NCBI GenBank assembly: GCA_964553875.1
Contig: CAZKNH010000119.1
Location: 1 to 12,781, forward strand
DNA from: ZC4RG20 sp964553875
GTDB taxonomy: Bacteria > Pseudomonadota > Gammaproteobacteria > Steroidobacterales > Rariloculaceae
Direction of reading: 5' to 3'
Length of the DNA: 12,781 bases
Shown here one piece after another: positions 1-7,109 of the stretch (position 1 is the first letter of the stretch; each line of letters begins with the position of its first letter). Made by a program: the position numbers and the translations under genes. Below the pieces are notes generated by a model that was given only the letters and a program-made list of their open reading frames with translations, had not been told where the DNA came from and did not search any database.

Positions 1-93
1 CGCTCCACGAAATGCTCGTGCAAGCCCCGGAAGGGCGCCGGCCGGCAGGGGTCGAAAGATAGCGGGGAGCGCAGGGCACTGCGGCCCGGTGAG

Positions 94-180
<87 letters not shown>

Positions 181-200
181 AAGGGGCTGGAAGGCGCACG

Positions 201-229
201 AATGTACTGGCCGCCTTCGACGCTGTCAA
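201..229 (-). promoter_or_regulatory. sigma70-type promoter of tRNA-Leu
   Basis: Read on the minus strand, there is a perfect -35 TTGACA (plus 224-229), a 17-nt spacer and a -10 TACATT (plus 201-206; four of six consensus bases). The tRNA 5' end is 20 nt downstream. The bases just after the -10 are GC-rich (CGTGCGCC), as in stable-RNA promoters under stringent control; that regulation is inferred. Confidence 0.75.
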
Positions 230-235
230 ACGGTT

Positions 236-265
236 TTGAGTTCTCCGGGCGCGTTTCGTTATAAG
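236..265 (+). promoter_or_regulatory. putative sigma70-type promoter of rnr-rlmB
   Basis: A -35-like TTGAGT (236-241), an 18-nt spacer and a -10 TATAAG (260-265; five of six consensus bases) point toward rnr. Transcription would start near 272, leaving a leader of about 43 nt before the ATG at 315. The -35 box lies only 6 nt from the -35 box of the oppositely oriented tRNA promoter, so the two probably compete for or share RNA polymerase. Confidence 0.6.
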
Positions 266-314
266 ATGCGTGCCCCATGAGCCCACGAGCCTTACCGGCG
301 CGCCGGACGTCCTG

Positions 315-2510
315 ATGGCGCGACGAGACCGTTCTCCCCGCTCCGACCGGGAGCGCCGCTACGAGCATCCGATCCCCAGCCGCGACGAGATCCTGTCGGC
401 GATGGAGCGTGCCGAGGGGCCGCTGACGCTGAAGGCGTTGGCCTCGAACCTCGGCATCGACACCGACCCGCATCGCCGCGCGCTCGAGAACCGGCTGAAA
501 GCGATGGTCCGCGACGGCCAGCTGATCCGGAACCGGGCCGGCCGGTTCCTGCTGACCCGCAACCTCGACCTCGTGACGGGCGTCGTCCTCGCGCACCGCG
601 ACGGCTACGGCTTCGTCCGTCCCGACGACGGCAGCCCGGACGTCTATCTGCCCGCGCGGCAGATGCGGGCGTTGTGGGACGGCGATCGGGTCGCGGTCCG
701 CGTGAGCGGCGACCGGGCCGGCCGGCGCGAGGGCCGCGTCGTGCACATCCTCGAGCGAAGCAAGACCTCGCTCGTCGGCTACTTCCGCACGGAACGAGGC
801 ATCGACTACGTCGTCGCGGACGACGAGTTCCGGACCGAGGTGCTGATTGCCCGCGGCGAACGGCGGGGCGCGAAGCCGGGCGATCTCGTGCACGTGGAGA
901 TCGTGCAGCATCCGACCGAGCAGAGCCTCGCGATCGGGCGCGTCGCGAAGGTCGTCGGACGGGGCGACCAGCCGGGCATCGAGACCGAGGTCGCGATCCT
1001 GGCTCACGGCATCCCGAACGAATGGCCCGACGGTGTCCTCGAGGCGGCACGTCGTCTGCCGCCGCACGTGCCGCCGCGCGCGAAGCGCGGACGCGAGGAC
1101 TTGCGTAAGGTGCCGCTCGTCACGATCGACGGCGAGGACGCGAAGGATTTCGACGATGCGGTCTATTGCGAGCCGCATGCCGAAGGCTTCCGGCTGCTCG
1201 TCGCGATCGCGGACGTCAGCCACTACGTCGAGCCCGATACGGCGCTCGACCGCGAGGCCCAGCATCGCGGCACGTCCGTGTACTTTCCGGACCGCGTCGT
1301 GCCGATGCTGCCGGAGGAGCTCTCGAATGGCCTCTGCTCGTTGAATCCGCACGTCGACCGGCTCTGCTTCGCGTGCGAGATGATCGTGTCGCCGCAGGGC
1401 CAGGTGAAGCGCTCCCGGTTCTTCAGCGCCGTCATGCGCTCGGCGGCTCGCCTGACCTACAACGACAGCGCGGCGCTCATCGAGAGCGGGAAGGCGCGCG
1501 GGCCGCACGCGAAGCTCCTCCCGATGCTGATGTGCCTGCGCGACGTCTACCGCGCCTTCGCCAGGGCGCGCCGCAGGCGCGGCTCGCTCGACTTCGACCT
1601 GCCCGAGACGAAGATCGAGCTCAACGTGCACGGCAAGGTCGAGGCGATCCACCCCGTCGAGCGGCGCGAAACCCATCGGCTGATCGAGGAGTGCATGATC
1701 GCGGCGAACGTCGAGGCGGCGAAGATGATCCGAAAGTCCCGCTTGCCGTCGCTGTACCGCGTGCACGAGGGACCCGATGCCGAGCGGCTCGAGGAGCTCA
1801 CGCTGTTTCTGCGGAGCTTCGGTTTCAAGGTGCCGCCCCCCGGTCAGCTCACGCCGAAGCATCTCGCCGACATCATCGACAAGGTCGGCGGCAAGCCCGA
1901 GGCGGAGCTCATCGAGACGGTCGTGCTGCGCTCGCTGAAACAGGCGCGCTACCAGCCGCGCAACATCGGGCACTTCGGCCTCGGGCTCGCCGCATACGCG
2001 CATTTCACGTCCCCGATCCGTCGTTATCCGGATCTGCTCGTGCATCGTGCGATCAAGTGGGCGATCGAGAAGCGCTCGCCGAAGGGCTACCCGTACTCGC
2101 CGTCGGAGATGGAGCAGCTCGGCGAGCGCTGCTCACGCTACGAGCGCCGCGCCGACGAAGCGGTGTGGGACGTCGAGGAACAGTTGAAGTGCCTCTACAT
2201 GAGCACGCGGATCGGCGAGGAGTTCCGCGTCATCGTCACGTCCGTCGTGCCGTTCGGGCTCTTCGTCCGCGTGCCGGAGCTCAAGATCGACGGGCTCGTT
2301 CACGTGTCGTGGCTGCCGCCGGACTACTACCGCCGCGATCCGACCGGCACGAGGCTGGTCGGCGAGCGTACGGGCCGGACCTACCGCCTCACGGACACGC
2401 TCGACGTGCGGCTCGCCGGCGTGAACGTCGAAGAGCGGAAGATCGACTTCGTGCCCGTCGAGGGCAGCGGCGAGCGGCAGGCGGCCGCGTCGCGGCGCGA
2501 CAGGCGATGA
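315..2510 (+). CDS. rnr: ribonuclease R (3'-5' exoribonuclease, RNB family)
   Basis: RNase R degrades structured RNA processively from the 3' end and takes part in mRNA and rRNA quality control in the cytoplasm. The 731-residue product has the family order: an N-terminal winged-helix region (about 20-85), cold-shock domains, the RNB catalytic domain and one S1 domain (about 640-715). The catalytic block DGEDAKDFDDA puts Asp at 272, 278, 280 and 281 when counted from this ATG, the same numbers I recall for the E. coli enzyme. That supports ATG 315 over an in-frame GTG at 270, which sits at the predicted transcription start. No Shine-Dalgarno is evident. The protein ends about 15 residues after the S1 domain and lacks the long lysine-rich tail of E. 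coli RNase R (813 residues). Its stop overlaps the rlmB start (ATGA), so the two are probably translationally coupled. Confidence 0.96.
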   Translation: MARRDRSPRSDRERRYEHPIPSRDEILSAMERAEGPLTLKALASNLGIDTDPHRRALENRLKAMVRDGQLIRNRAGRFLLTRNLDLVTGVVLAHRDGYGFVRPDDGSPDVYLPARQMRALWDGDRVAVRVSGDRAGRREGRVVHILERSKTSLVGYFRTERGIDYVVADDEFRTEVLIARGERRGAKPGDLVHVEIVQHPTEQSLAIGRVAKVVGRGDQPGIETEVAILAHGIPNEWPDGVLEAARRLPPHVPPRAKRGREDLRKVPLVTIDGEDAKDFDDAVYCEPHAEGFRLLVAIADVSHYVEPDTALDREAQHRGTSVYFPDRVVPMLPEELSNGLCSLNPHVDRLCFACEMIVSPQGQVKRSRFFSAVMRSAARLTYNDSAALIESGKARGPHAKLLPMLMCLRDVYRAFARARRRRGSLDFDLPETKIELNVHGKVEAIHPVERRETHRLIEECMIAANVEAAKMIRKSRLPSLYRVHEGPDAERLEELTLFLRSFGFKVPPPGQLTPKHLADIIDKVGGKPEAELIETVVLRSLKQARYQPRNIGHFGLGLAAYAHFTSPIRRYPDLLVHRAIKWAIEKRSPKGYPYSPSEMEQLGERCSRYERRADEAVWDVEEQLKCLYMSTRIGEEFRVIVTSVVPFGLFVRVPELKIDGLVHVSWLPPDYYRRDPTGTRLVGERTGRTYRLTDTLDVRLAGVNVEERKIDFVPVEGSGERQAAASRRDRR

Positions 2511-3274
2511 CGGCACGACGTGTCTACGGCGTGCACGCGGTTCGTGCGGTGCTCGAGCGCCGTCCGGACGCGATCGTACGTGCGCTCGTGCTCGACGATG
2601 CGGCGGGCGGGCGGCTCGCGGCCCTCGTCGCCGAGCTCGAGACCCGCGGCGTCGACGTCGAGCGGGTGAGCCGCCGCGACCTCGATCGGGCCACCGGCGG
2701 CGCCGTGCATCAGGGCGTCGTCGTCGAGTGCGCGCCGGAGGCCGAGTTTTCGCTGACCGACTTCGAGGAGCTCGTCGTCGCCCGCGGCAGCGACGTGCGC
2801 GTGCTCGTGCTCGACGGCGTCGAGGACCCGCGCAATCTCGGCGCGTGCTTGAGGACCGCGGATGCCGCCGGTATCGACGCGGTCGTCGTGCCGCGGTCGC
2901 GGGCCGCGAAGTTGACGCCGGCCGCCCGCAAAGTCGCGACCGGCGCGGCGGAGACGCTGCCCGTGCTGAGCGTCCCGAGCCTCGGCAAGGTGCTCCGCTG
3001 GCTCCGCAGCGCCGGGGTCCGCGTCGTCGGCGCCGATGCGAGCGGCCGGCCGATTTTCGATCTCGAGCTCGTGCCGCCGATCGCGCTCGTCCTCGGCGGC
3101 GAGGGCAGGGGCCTCAAGCCGTCCACGCGGGACGCGTGCGACGCGCTCGGCGCGATCCCGATGTACGGCCATGTCGAGAGCCTCAACGTGTCCGTCGCCG
3201 CCGCGATCATGATGTACGAGGTCGTGCGGCAGGCGCCGCCCCGCGGGAATGCGGGGCGCTCGGGCCCAGCTTGA
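2507..3274 (+). CDS. rlmB: 23S rRNA (guanosine(2251)-2'-O)-methyltransferase RlmB (SpoU/TrmH family)
   Basis: RlmB uses S-adenosylmethionine to methylate the 2'-O of G2251 in the peptidyl-transferase P loop of 23S rRNA (E. coli numbering). The 255-residue product has the small N-terminal RNA-binding domain (about 4-78, beginning VYGVHAVRAVL) and the knotted SPOUT catalytic domain. All three SpoU motifs are visible: NLGACLR at 110-116, LGGEGRGL around 196-203 with Glu199, and SLNVSVAAAI from Ser225. The length is close to the usual 240-255. The frame stays open far upstream through rnr, but homology begins only at the ATG in the ATGA overlap with the rnr stop, which fixes the start. The last ~13 residues are poorly conserved Gly/Pro-rich sequence. 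rnr-rlmB pairing is common in gammaproteobacteria. Confidence 0.96.
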   Translation: MTARRVYGVHAVRAVLERRPDAIVRALVLDDAAGGRLAALVAELETRGVDVERVSRRDLDRATGGAVHQGVVVECAPEAEFSLTDFEELVVARGSDVRVLVLDGVEDPRNLGACLRTADAAGIDAVVVPRSRAAKLTPAARKVATGAAETLPVLSVPSLGKVLRWLRSAGVRVVGADASGRPIFDLELVPPIALVLGGEGRGLKPSTRDACDALGAIPMYGHVESLNVSVAAAIMMYEVVRQAPPRGNAGRSGPA

Positions 3275-3299
3275 GCTTCGCGGCCGCGTCGCGTAGCAT
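3271..3299 (+). promoter_or_regulatory. putative promoter of the rpsF-rpsR-rplI-dnaB block
   Basis: TTGAGC (3271-3276, overlapping the rlmB stop codon) and TAGCAT (3294-3299) are 17 nt apart, each matching four of six consensus bases. A very GC-rich stretch follows, as at growth-rate-regulated promoters. Transcription would begin near 3306 and give a leader of about 75 nt. Read-through from rnr-rlmB is also possible because no terminator with a T-run is visible in the gap. Confidence 0.45.
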
Positions 3300-3339
3300 G
3301 GCGCGCCCGGCCGGCGCGACCCGGCCGGATCCACTCCTT

Positions 3340-3369
3340 GCCTCACCGCGAACGGGAGGCTGTTACCCG
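3340..3369 (+). promoter_or_regulatory. structured rpsF leader, candidate S6:S18 autoregulatory element
   Basis: GCCTC (3340-3344) pairs with GAGGC (3356-3360), and CCG (3346-3348) pairs with CGG (3353-3355) around a CGAA loop, giving an 8-bp hairpin with one bulged A at 3345. A mutually exclusive pairing joins CGGG (3353-3356) to CCCG (3366-3369), just before the AGGAG ribosome binding site (3372-3376). In many bacteria the S6:S18 complex binds a CCG-containing structure in the rpsF leader and represses its own operon. The position and the CCG in the stem fit that model, but I have not aligned it to the known motif. Confidence 0.5.
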
Positions 3370-3380
3370 AGAGGAGTCCG

Positions 3381-3842
3381 ATGCGACACTACGAAATCGT
3401 ATTCCTGGTCCACCCGGACCAGAGCGAGCAGGTGCCGGCCATGCTCGAGCGCTATCGCTCGATGATCGAAGGCTCCGGCGGCAAGATCCACCGTCAGGAA
3501 GACTGGGGCCGGCGTCAGCTCGCGCACTCGATCGCGAAGGTCCACAAGGCGCATTACGTGCTGCTCAACATCGAGTGCGACAAGCCGACACTCGACGAGC
3601 TCGTCGGTGCGTTCCGTTTCAGCGACGCCGTGCTGCGCCACCTCGTGATCCGGCGTGACAGGGCGATCACTGAGCCGTCGCCGATGGCGAAGGCCCAGGA
3701 AGAGGACAAGTCGCGCGAGTCGCCGCAAGGCGCCCGGCCCGCGCGCCGCGAGTCGGAAGAGACGTCGTCGGGCGGCGGCGGCACCGAGCGCCCCGCGGAG
3801 GGCGGCGAGCAGCCGGCGGAGACCGAGCAAGAGTCGGCCTGA
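3381..3842 (+). CDS. rpsF: 30S ribosomal protein S6
   Basis: S6 binds the central domain of 16S rRNA together with S18 in the platform of the 30S subunit. The start MRHYEIVFLVHPDQSEQV, the segment GGKIHRQEDWGRRQLAHSI and the core up to HLVIRRD (about residue 93) are typical. A ribosome binding site AGGAG ends 4 nt before the ATG. The product is 153 residues, longer than the 131-135 of E. coli. From about residue 100 it carries a low-complexity tail rich in Glu, Arg, Ser, Pro and Gly, including GGGG at 131-134. Tails of S6 are variable and, in E. coli, receive extra glutamates from RimK; modification here is inference. rpsR follows after 27 nt, with no priB in between. Confidence 0.97.
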   Translation: MRHYEIVFLVHPDQSEQVPAMLERYRSMIEGSGGKIHRQEDWGRRQLAHSIAKVHKAHYVLLNIECDKPTLDELVGAFRFSDAVLRHLVIRRDRAITEPSPMAKAQEEDKSRESPQGARPARRESEETSSGGGGTERPAEGGEQPAETEQESA

Positions 3843-3869
3843 GCGCGTTCGGGATCGAGGAGACGAAAC

Positions 3870-4094
3870 ATGGCACGTTACTTTCGGCGCAAGAAGTTCT
3901 GCCGTTTCACTGCGGAAGGGGTCGAGGAGATCGACTACAAGGATCTCGCGACGCTGAAGCAGTACATCACGGAAACCGGCAAGATCGTCCCGAGCCGCAT
4001 CACCGGGACGCGGGCGCCCTACCAGCGACAGCTCGCGACCGCGATCAAGCGCGCGCGCTTTCTCGCGCTGCTGCCGTACACCGACCAGCACTGA
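3870..4094 (+). CDS. rpsR: 30S ribosomal protein S18
   Basis: S18 pairs with S6 on the 30S platform near the mRNA exit. The 74-residue product is almost identical to the family consensus: MARYFRRKKFCRFTAEG at the start, IDYKDLATLKQYI, GKIVPSRITGTRAPYQRQL, and the ending RFLALLPYTDQH. The family's usual length is 73-75. A clear ribosome binding site AGGAG (3858-3862) stands 7 nt before the ATG. It lies 27 nt downstream of rpsF and is expected to be co-transcribed with it. A 163-nt gap with two strong hairpins separates it from the next gene, so expression of the ribosomal pair may be partly uncoupled from what follows. Confidence 0.98.
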   Translation: MARYFRRKKFCRFTAEGVEEIDYKDLATLKQYITETGKIVPSRITGTRAPYQRQLATAIKRARFLALLPYTDQH

Positions 4095-4104
4095 TCTGCC
4101 GCGC

Positions 4105-4127
4105 GGCGCTGCCGATGGGGCGGCGCC
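4105..4127 (+). repeat. 9-bp hairpin just after rpsR
   Basis: GGCGCTGCC (4105-4113) pairs with GGCGGCGCC (4119-4127) around the 5-nt loop GATGG, with a single G-T wobble. The stem begins 10 nt after the rpsR stop codon. No T-run follows, so it is not a classical intrinsic terminator. It could protect the 3' end of an rpsF-rpsR mRNA, mark an attenuation point or act in processing; the role is not shown by the sequence. Confidence 0.6.
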
Positions 4128-4143
4128 GTGTGCCGCGTCGCGT

Positions 4144-4179
4144 CGGTGCATGCCTGCACGCCGGCTTGGGCATGCACCG
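4144..4179 (+). repeat. perfect 11-bp inverted repeat between rpsR and the membrane protein gene
   Basis: CGGTGCATGCC (4144-4154) is exactly repeated in inverted orientation as GGCATGCACCG (4169-4179), with a 14-nt loop. It is the longest perfect palindrome I noticed in a non-coding part of the window. No T-run follows. It may act as an RNA hairpin that modulates read-through or mRNA stability, or as a DNA site for a dimeric protein. Confidence 0.65.
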
Positions 4180-4257
4180 GGCCGGCGAGTCCGGGCAGCT
4201 CCGTTCTGCCGCCGCCCGGCGCGGTAGCCGTCAGTCGTTTTGCCGGCCGAGACGCTC

Positions 4258-5160
4258 ATGAAGGCATTCGTCGATTGGCTTCTTGCGCGCCGGTGGAGGC
4301 CGATCCTCGTGGCGGGCGCGACGATGCCGCTCGTGCCGATGGTGTCGATCGCATTCGTCGCGCTAGAGACGGTTCGGACCGGCGTCGGCCCGACACTGCC
4401 GCTCGCCGCGCTCGGCGGTGCGCTGTTCGTATTGCTGTGGACCGTCCTGGGGCCGCTGCTCGGGCTCGACCCGCTCGTGATGTCCGTGTACGGCGTGGTC
4501 GCGGTCGTCGTCTTCGTGGTCGGCGTCGGGCTCGGCGCGCTGCTGCGCTGGGCCGGGCGGCTCGCCCTCGCGTTCGAGGCGATCCTCGTGCTCGCGACGG
4601 TCGGTGTCCTGGTGCTGAACCTGTTCGGTCCCGGCGGCAGCGACCTTTTCGCGCCGGTCTTCGATCGGCTCCTCGAGGCGCTCCAGTCGGGTCAGGAGCT
4701 GACCGGCGCGCAGCTCGACGCGTTCCGGCAGGCTCAGCCGCTCGTGCTGGGGCTTCTGGCGGCTGGCGTCACGATGACGCTTGCGTTGTCGCTGTTTCTC
4801 GCCTACTGGCTCTGCGGCATCGCGGTCGGTGAACCTCGTTTCGGCGCCGAGTTTCGCGCGTTGCGCCTGAGCCGCGTGATCGGCATACCTGCGACGATTC
4901 TGGTCGCCGTCGGGCTGGTGCTGCCGGCACCTCTGGTTCAGAATCTGACCGCGCTGGCGCTCGTCGGCTTCCTTTTTCAAGGGCTTTCCGTGTTGCACGC
5001 GTGGGCCCATGCGCGGAGCTGGCACCCGGGGTATCTGGCGCCCGTGTACGTGCTGATGCTCCTCACGCCGCTGCGAGGCTACATCGTGCTCGCGCTCGCG
5101 GCGGCGGGATTGCTGGACAATTGGTTCGATTTGCGTGCGCCGCTGCGCCCGCGAACGTAG
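4258..5160 (+). CDS. DUF2232-like polytopic inner membrane protein
   Basis: The 300-residue product is strongly hydrophobic with about eight probable membrane segments, near 15-37, 45-69, 72-97, 103-123, 161-190, 207-223, 228-247 and 260-284. The largest soluble part (about 124-160, EALQSGQELTGAQLDAFRQAQ) lies between segments four and five. The ending GLLDNWFDLR resembles the close of DUF2232/YybS-type proteins, which occur between rpsR and rplI in Pseudomonas and relatives. Their function is not established. ATG 4258 is preferred over an in-frame TTG at 4240 because the N-terminus then resembles a short cytoplasmic helix before the first membrane segment; only a weak GAGA precedes it. rplI starts 14 nt downstream, so the genes are almost certainly co-transcribed. 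The context suggests a link to translation or growth, which is inference. Confidence 0.82.
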   Translation: MKAFVDWLLARRWRPILVAGATMPLVPMVSIAFVALETVRTGVGPTLPLAALGGALFVLLWTVLGPLLGLDPLVMSVYGVVAVVVFVVGVGLGALLRWAGRLALAFEAILVLATVGVLVLNLFGPGGSDLFAPVFDRLLEALQSGQELTGAQLDAFRQAQPLVLGLLAAGVTMTLALSLFLAYWLCGIAVGEPRFGAEFRALRLSRVIGIPATILVAVGLVLPAPLVQNLTALALVGFLFQGLSVLHAWAHARSWHPGYLAPVYVLMLLTPLRGYIVLALAAAGLLDNWFDLRAPLRPRT

Positions 5161-5174
5161 TTGGAGACGACCTG

Positions 5175-5636
5175 ATGCAAGTCATTCTGCTCGAGAAGAT
5201 CGAAAACCTCGGCGGCATCGGCGACCTCGTGAAGGTCAAGCCGGGTTACGCCCGCAATTACCTGATCCCGAAAGGCAAGGCGACGGTCGCGACGCCGGAG
5301 AACATCGCGAAGTTCGAGGAGCGACGCGCGGAGCTCGAGAGGAAGGCGGCGGAGGAGCTCGCCGCCGCGAAAGCGCGCGCGAAGAAGCTCGAAGGCCAGG
5401 CCGTGCGGATCAAGGCGCAGGCGGGGCCCGAGGGGAAGCTTTTCGGCTCGATCGGCACCGTCGACATCGCCGAGGCGGTCTCGGCGCTCGGCGTCGAGGT
5501 TTCGCGCAGCGAGGTGCGGCTGCCGGAGGGGCCGATCCGCGTGGTCGGCGATCACGAGGTCGAGCTGCACCTGCACAGCGACGTCAGCGTCAAGATCATC
5601 GTCGCCGTCGAGTCTGCCGACCAGGTCGTGGAGTGA
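5175..5636 (+). CDS. rplI: 50S ribosomal protein L9
   Basis: L9 binds 23S rRNA at the base of the L1 stalk and projects from the 50S subunit, helping to maintain reading frame. The 153-residue product shows the N-terminal signature (MQVILLEKIENLGGIGDLV, then VKPGYARNYLIPKGKA), a long charged connecting helix rich in Ala, Lys and Glu (about 45-80), and the C-terminal domain with KLFGSIGTVDIAEAV. It is 4 residues longer than the 149 of E. coli. A GGAG ribosome binding site (5163-5166) lies 8 nt before the ATG, just after the stop codon of the membrane protein gene. dnaB follows after 44 nt. Confidence 0.97.
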   Translation: MQVILLEKIENLGGIGDLVKVKPGYARNYLIPKGKATVATPENIAKFEERRAELERKAAEELAAAKARAKKLEGQAVRIKAQAGPEGKLFGSIGTVDIAEAVSALGVEVSRSEVRLPEGPIRVVGDHEVELHLHSDVSVKIIVAVESADQVVE

Positions 5637-5680
5637 GCGCACCGCGCAGATGACCGTCGCCGGGATTCGCTCTGCCGCCG

Positions 5681-7069
5681 ATGGCTGAGTCGTTCTCACG
5701 GCTCGGCCGTCGCGCGTCGGAAAAGCTGCGCCTGCCGCCGCATTCGGTCGAGGCCGAGCGCTCCGTGCTCGGCGGCCTGATGCTCGATCAGCGCGCGTGG
5801 GACCAGATCGCCGACGCGGTCGAGGCGTCCGATTTCTACCGGGCCGACCACCGCCTGATCTTCACCGCGATCGCGACGCTCGTCGAGCGCGACCAGCCGC
5901 CCGATGCGATCACGGTCGGCGAGCTGCTCGCGCGCCAGGGCGAGCTCGAGGCGGCAGGCGGCCTCGACTATCTCGCGCAGCTCGTCGAGGAAACCCCGAG
6001 CGCGGCGAACATTCGAGCGTATGCGCGCATCGTCCGCGAACGGGCGATGCTGCGCCAGCTGATCGAGATCGGCGGCGACATCGCGGCGAGCGCCCACGAC
6101 GACTCCGGCCTCACGGTCGAGGAGCTCGTCGATCTCGCCGAGCAGCGCGTGTTCGAGATTGCGGACCGCGGCCAGCGGCGCGGCTCGGGCTTCGTACCGC
6201 TGAAGCACATCCTGCCGAAGACGATCGATCGCCTCGACATGCTGAGCCACAGCGAGGGCGACATCACGGGCATTTCCACCGGCTTCAGCGATATGGACCG
6301 GATGACGGCGGGACTTCAGCGCGGCGACTTGATCGTCATCGCGGGGCGGCCGTCGATGGGTAAGACGACGTTCGCGATGAACATCGCCGAGAACGCCGCG
6401 ATCGGCGGGAACGTTCCGGTCGCCGTGTTCAGCATGGAAATGTCCGCGGAGCAGCTCGCCTTTCGCATGATCGGCTCGATCGGACGCGTCAGCCAGACGC
6501 ATCTGCGCACGGGCCGGCTGACCGACGAGGATTGGTCACGCATCAACTCGGCCGTGTCGATGATGTCGAACGCGCCGATCTTCATCGACGACAGCGCGGG
6601 GCTCACGCCGACGGACGTGCGCGCGCGGGCGCGGCGACTGAAGCGCGAGCACGGGCTCGGTCTCGTCGTCGTCGACTACCTGCAGCTGATGCAGGTGACG
6701 GGGACGACGGAGAACCGTGCCACCGAGATTTCCGAGATTTCGCGCTCGCTGAAGGCGCTCGCGAAGGAGCTCGACGTGCCGGTCATCGCGCTGTCTCAGC
6801 TGAACCGTAGCGTCGAGCAGCGCGCGGACAAGAAACCCGTGATGTCGGACCTGCGCGAGAGCGGCGCGATCGAGCAGGACGCCGACCTCATCGTGTTCAT
6901 CTACCGCGAAGAGGTCTACGATCCGGATACGCCGCGTAAGGGGATCGCGGACATCATCATCGCGAAGCAGCGCAACGGCCCCGTCGGCGAGTTCCATCTG
7001 ACGTTCCTCGGCGAGTTCACGAAGTTCGAGAACCTCGTCGCCGAGGCGTACGGGGAGGGCGTGTTCTAG
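5681..7069 (+). CDS. dnaB: replicative DNA helicase DnaB
   Basis: DnaB is the hexameric 5'-3' helicase that unwinds DNA at the replication fork and binds DnaG primase. The 462-residue product has the N-terminal domain (from LPPHSVEAERSVLGGLML, about 20-120), a linker helix, and the RecA-like ATPase domain from about 190. Walker A is GRPSMGKTT with Lys228; Walker B is LVVVDYLQLM. Downstream are the conserved segments SRSLKALAKELDVPV and SDLRESGAIEQDADLI. The length is close to the E. coli 471, and the conserved ATPase motifs are uninterrupted, so no intein is present. The ATG at 5681 is the first in-frame start and lacks a recognisable Shine-Dalgarno; translation may depend on rplI 44 nt upstream. 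The gene ends 40 nt before the convergent FHA gene; alr, the usual E. coli neighbour, is absent. Confidence 0.97.
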   Translation: MAESFSRLGRRASEKLRLPPHSVEAERSVLGGLMLDQRAWDQIADAVEASDFYRADHRLIFTAIATLVERDQPPDAITVGELLARQGELEAAGGLDYLAQLVEETPSAANIRAYARIVRERAMLRQLIEIGGDIAASAHDDSGLTVEELVDLAEQRVFEIADRGQRRGSGFVPLKHILPKTIDRLDMLSHSEGDITGISTGFSDMDRMTAGLQRGDLIVIAGRPSMGKTTFAMNIAENAAIGGNVPVAVFSMEMSAEQLAFRMIGSIGRVSQTHLRTGRLTDEDWSRINSAVSMMSNAPIFIDDSAGLTPTDVRARARRLKREHGLGLVVVDYLQLMQVTGTTENRATEISEISRSLKALAKELDVPVIALSQLNRSVEQRADKKPVMSDLRESGAIEQDADLIVFIYREEVYDPDTPRKGIADIIIAKQRNGPVGEFHLTFLGEFTKFENLVAEAYGEGVF

Positions 7070-7081
7070 ACAGCAGACGCC

Positions 7082-7105
7082 CCCGTTGGCCCGTTAGATC
7101 CCGTT
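7082..7105. repeat. three direct copies of CCCGTT in the dnaB/FHA convergent gap
   Basis: CCCGTT occurs at 7082-7087, 7090-7095 and 7100-7105 in the 40-nt gap between two convergent stop codons. Copy spacing is 8 and 10 nt. No hairpin plus T-run terminator is visible for either gene here. The repeat may be chance in GC-rich DNA. Confidence 0.4.
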
Positions 7106-7109
7106 CGCG

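Noticed and set aside
24..36. Short hairpin GCCCC-GGAA-GGGC region downstream of tRNA-Leu as terminator
   Set aside because: The stem is only 4-5 bp on either strand and no T-run follows on the minus strand.
270..314. GTG start for rnr 15 codons upstream
   Set aside because: It lies at the predicted transcription start, and ATG 315 restores the family numbering of the catalytic aspartates.
1166..2506. Upstream extension of the rlmB frame through rnr (702-codon open frame)
   Set aside because: RlmB homology begins at the ATG at 2507; the upstream part is Arg/Ala-rich out-of-frame translation of rnr.
3363..4259. 298-codon minus-strand open frame across rpsF and rpsR
   Set aside because: It is antisense to two certain ribosomal protein genes and has composition typical of GC-rich shadow frames.
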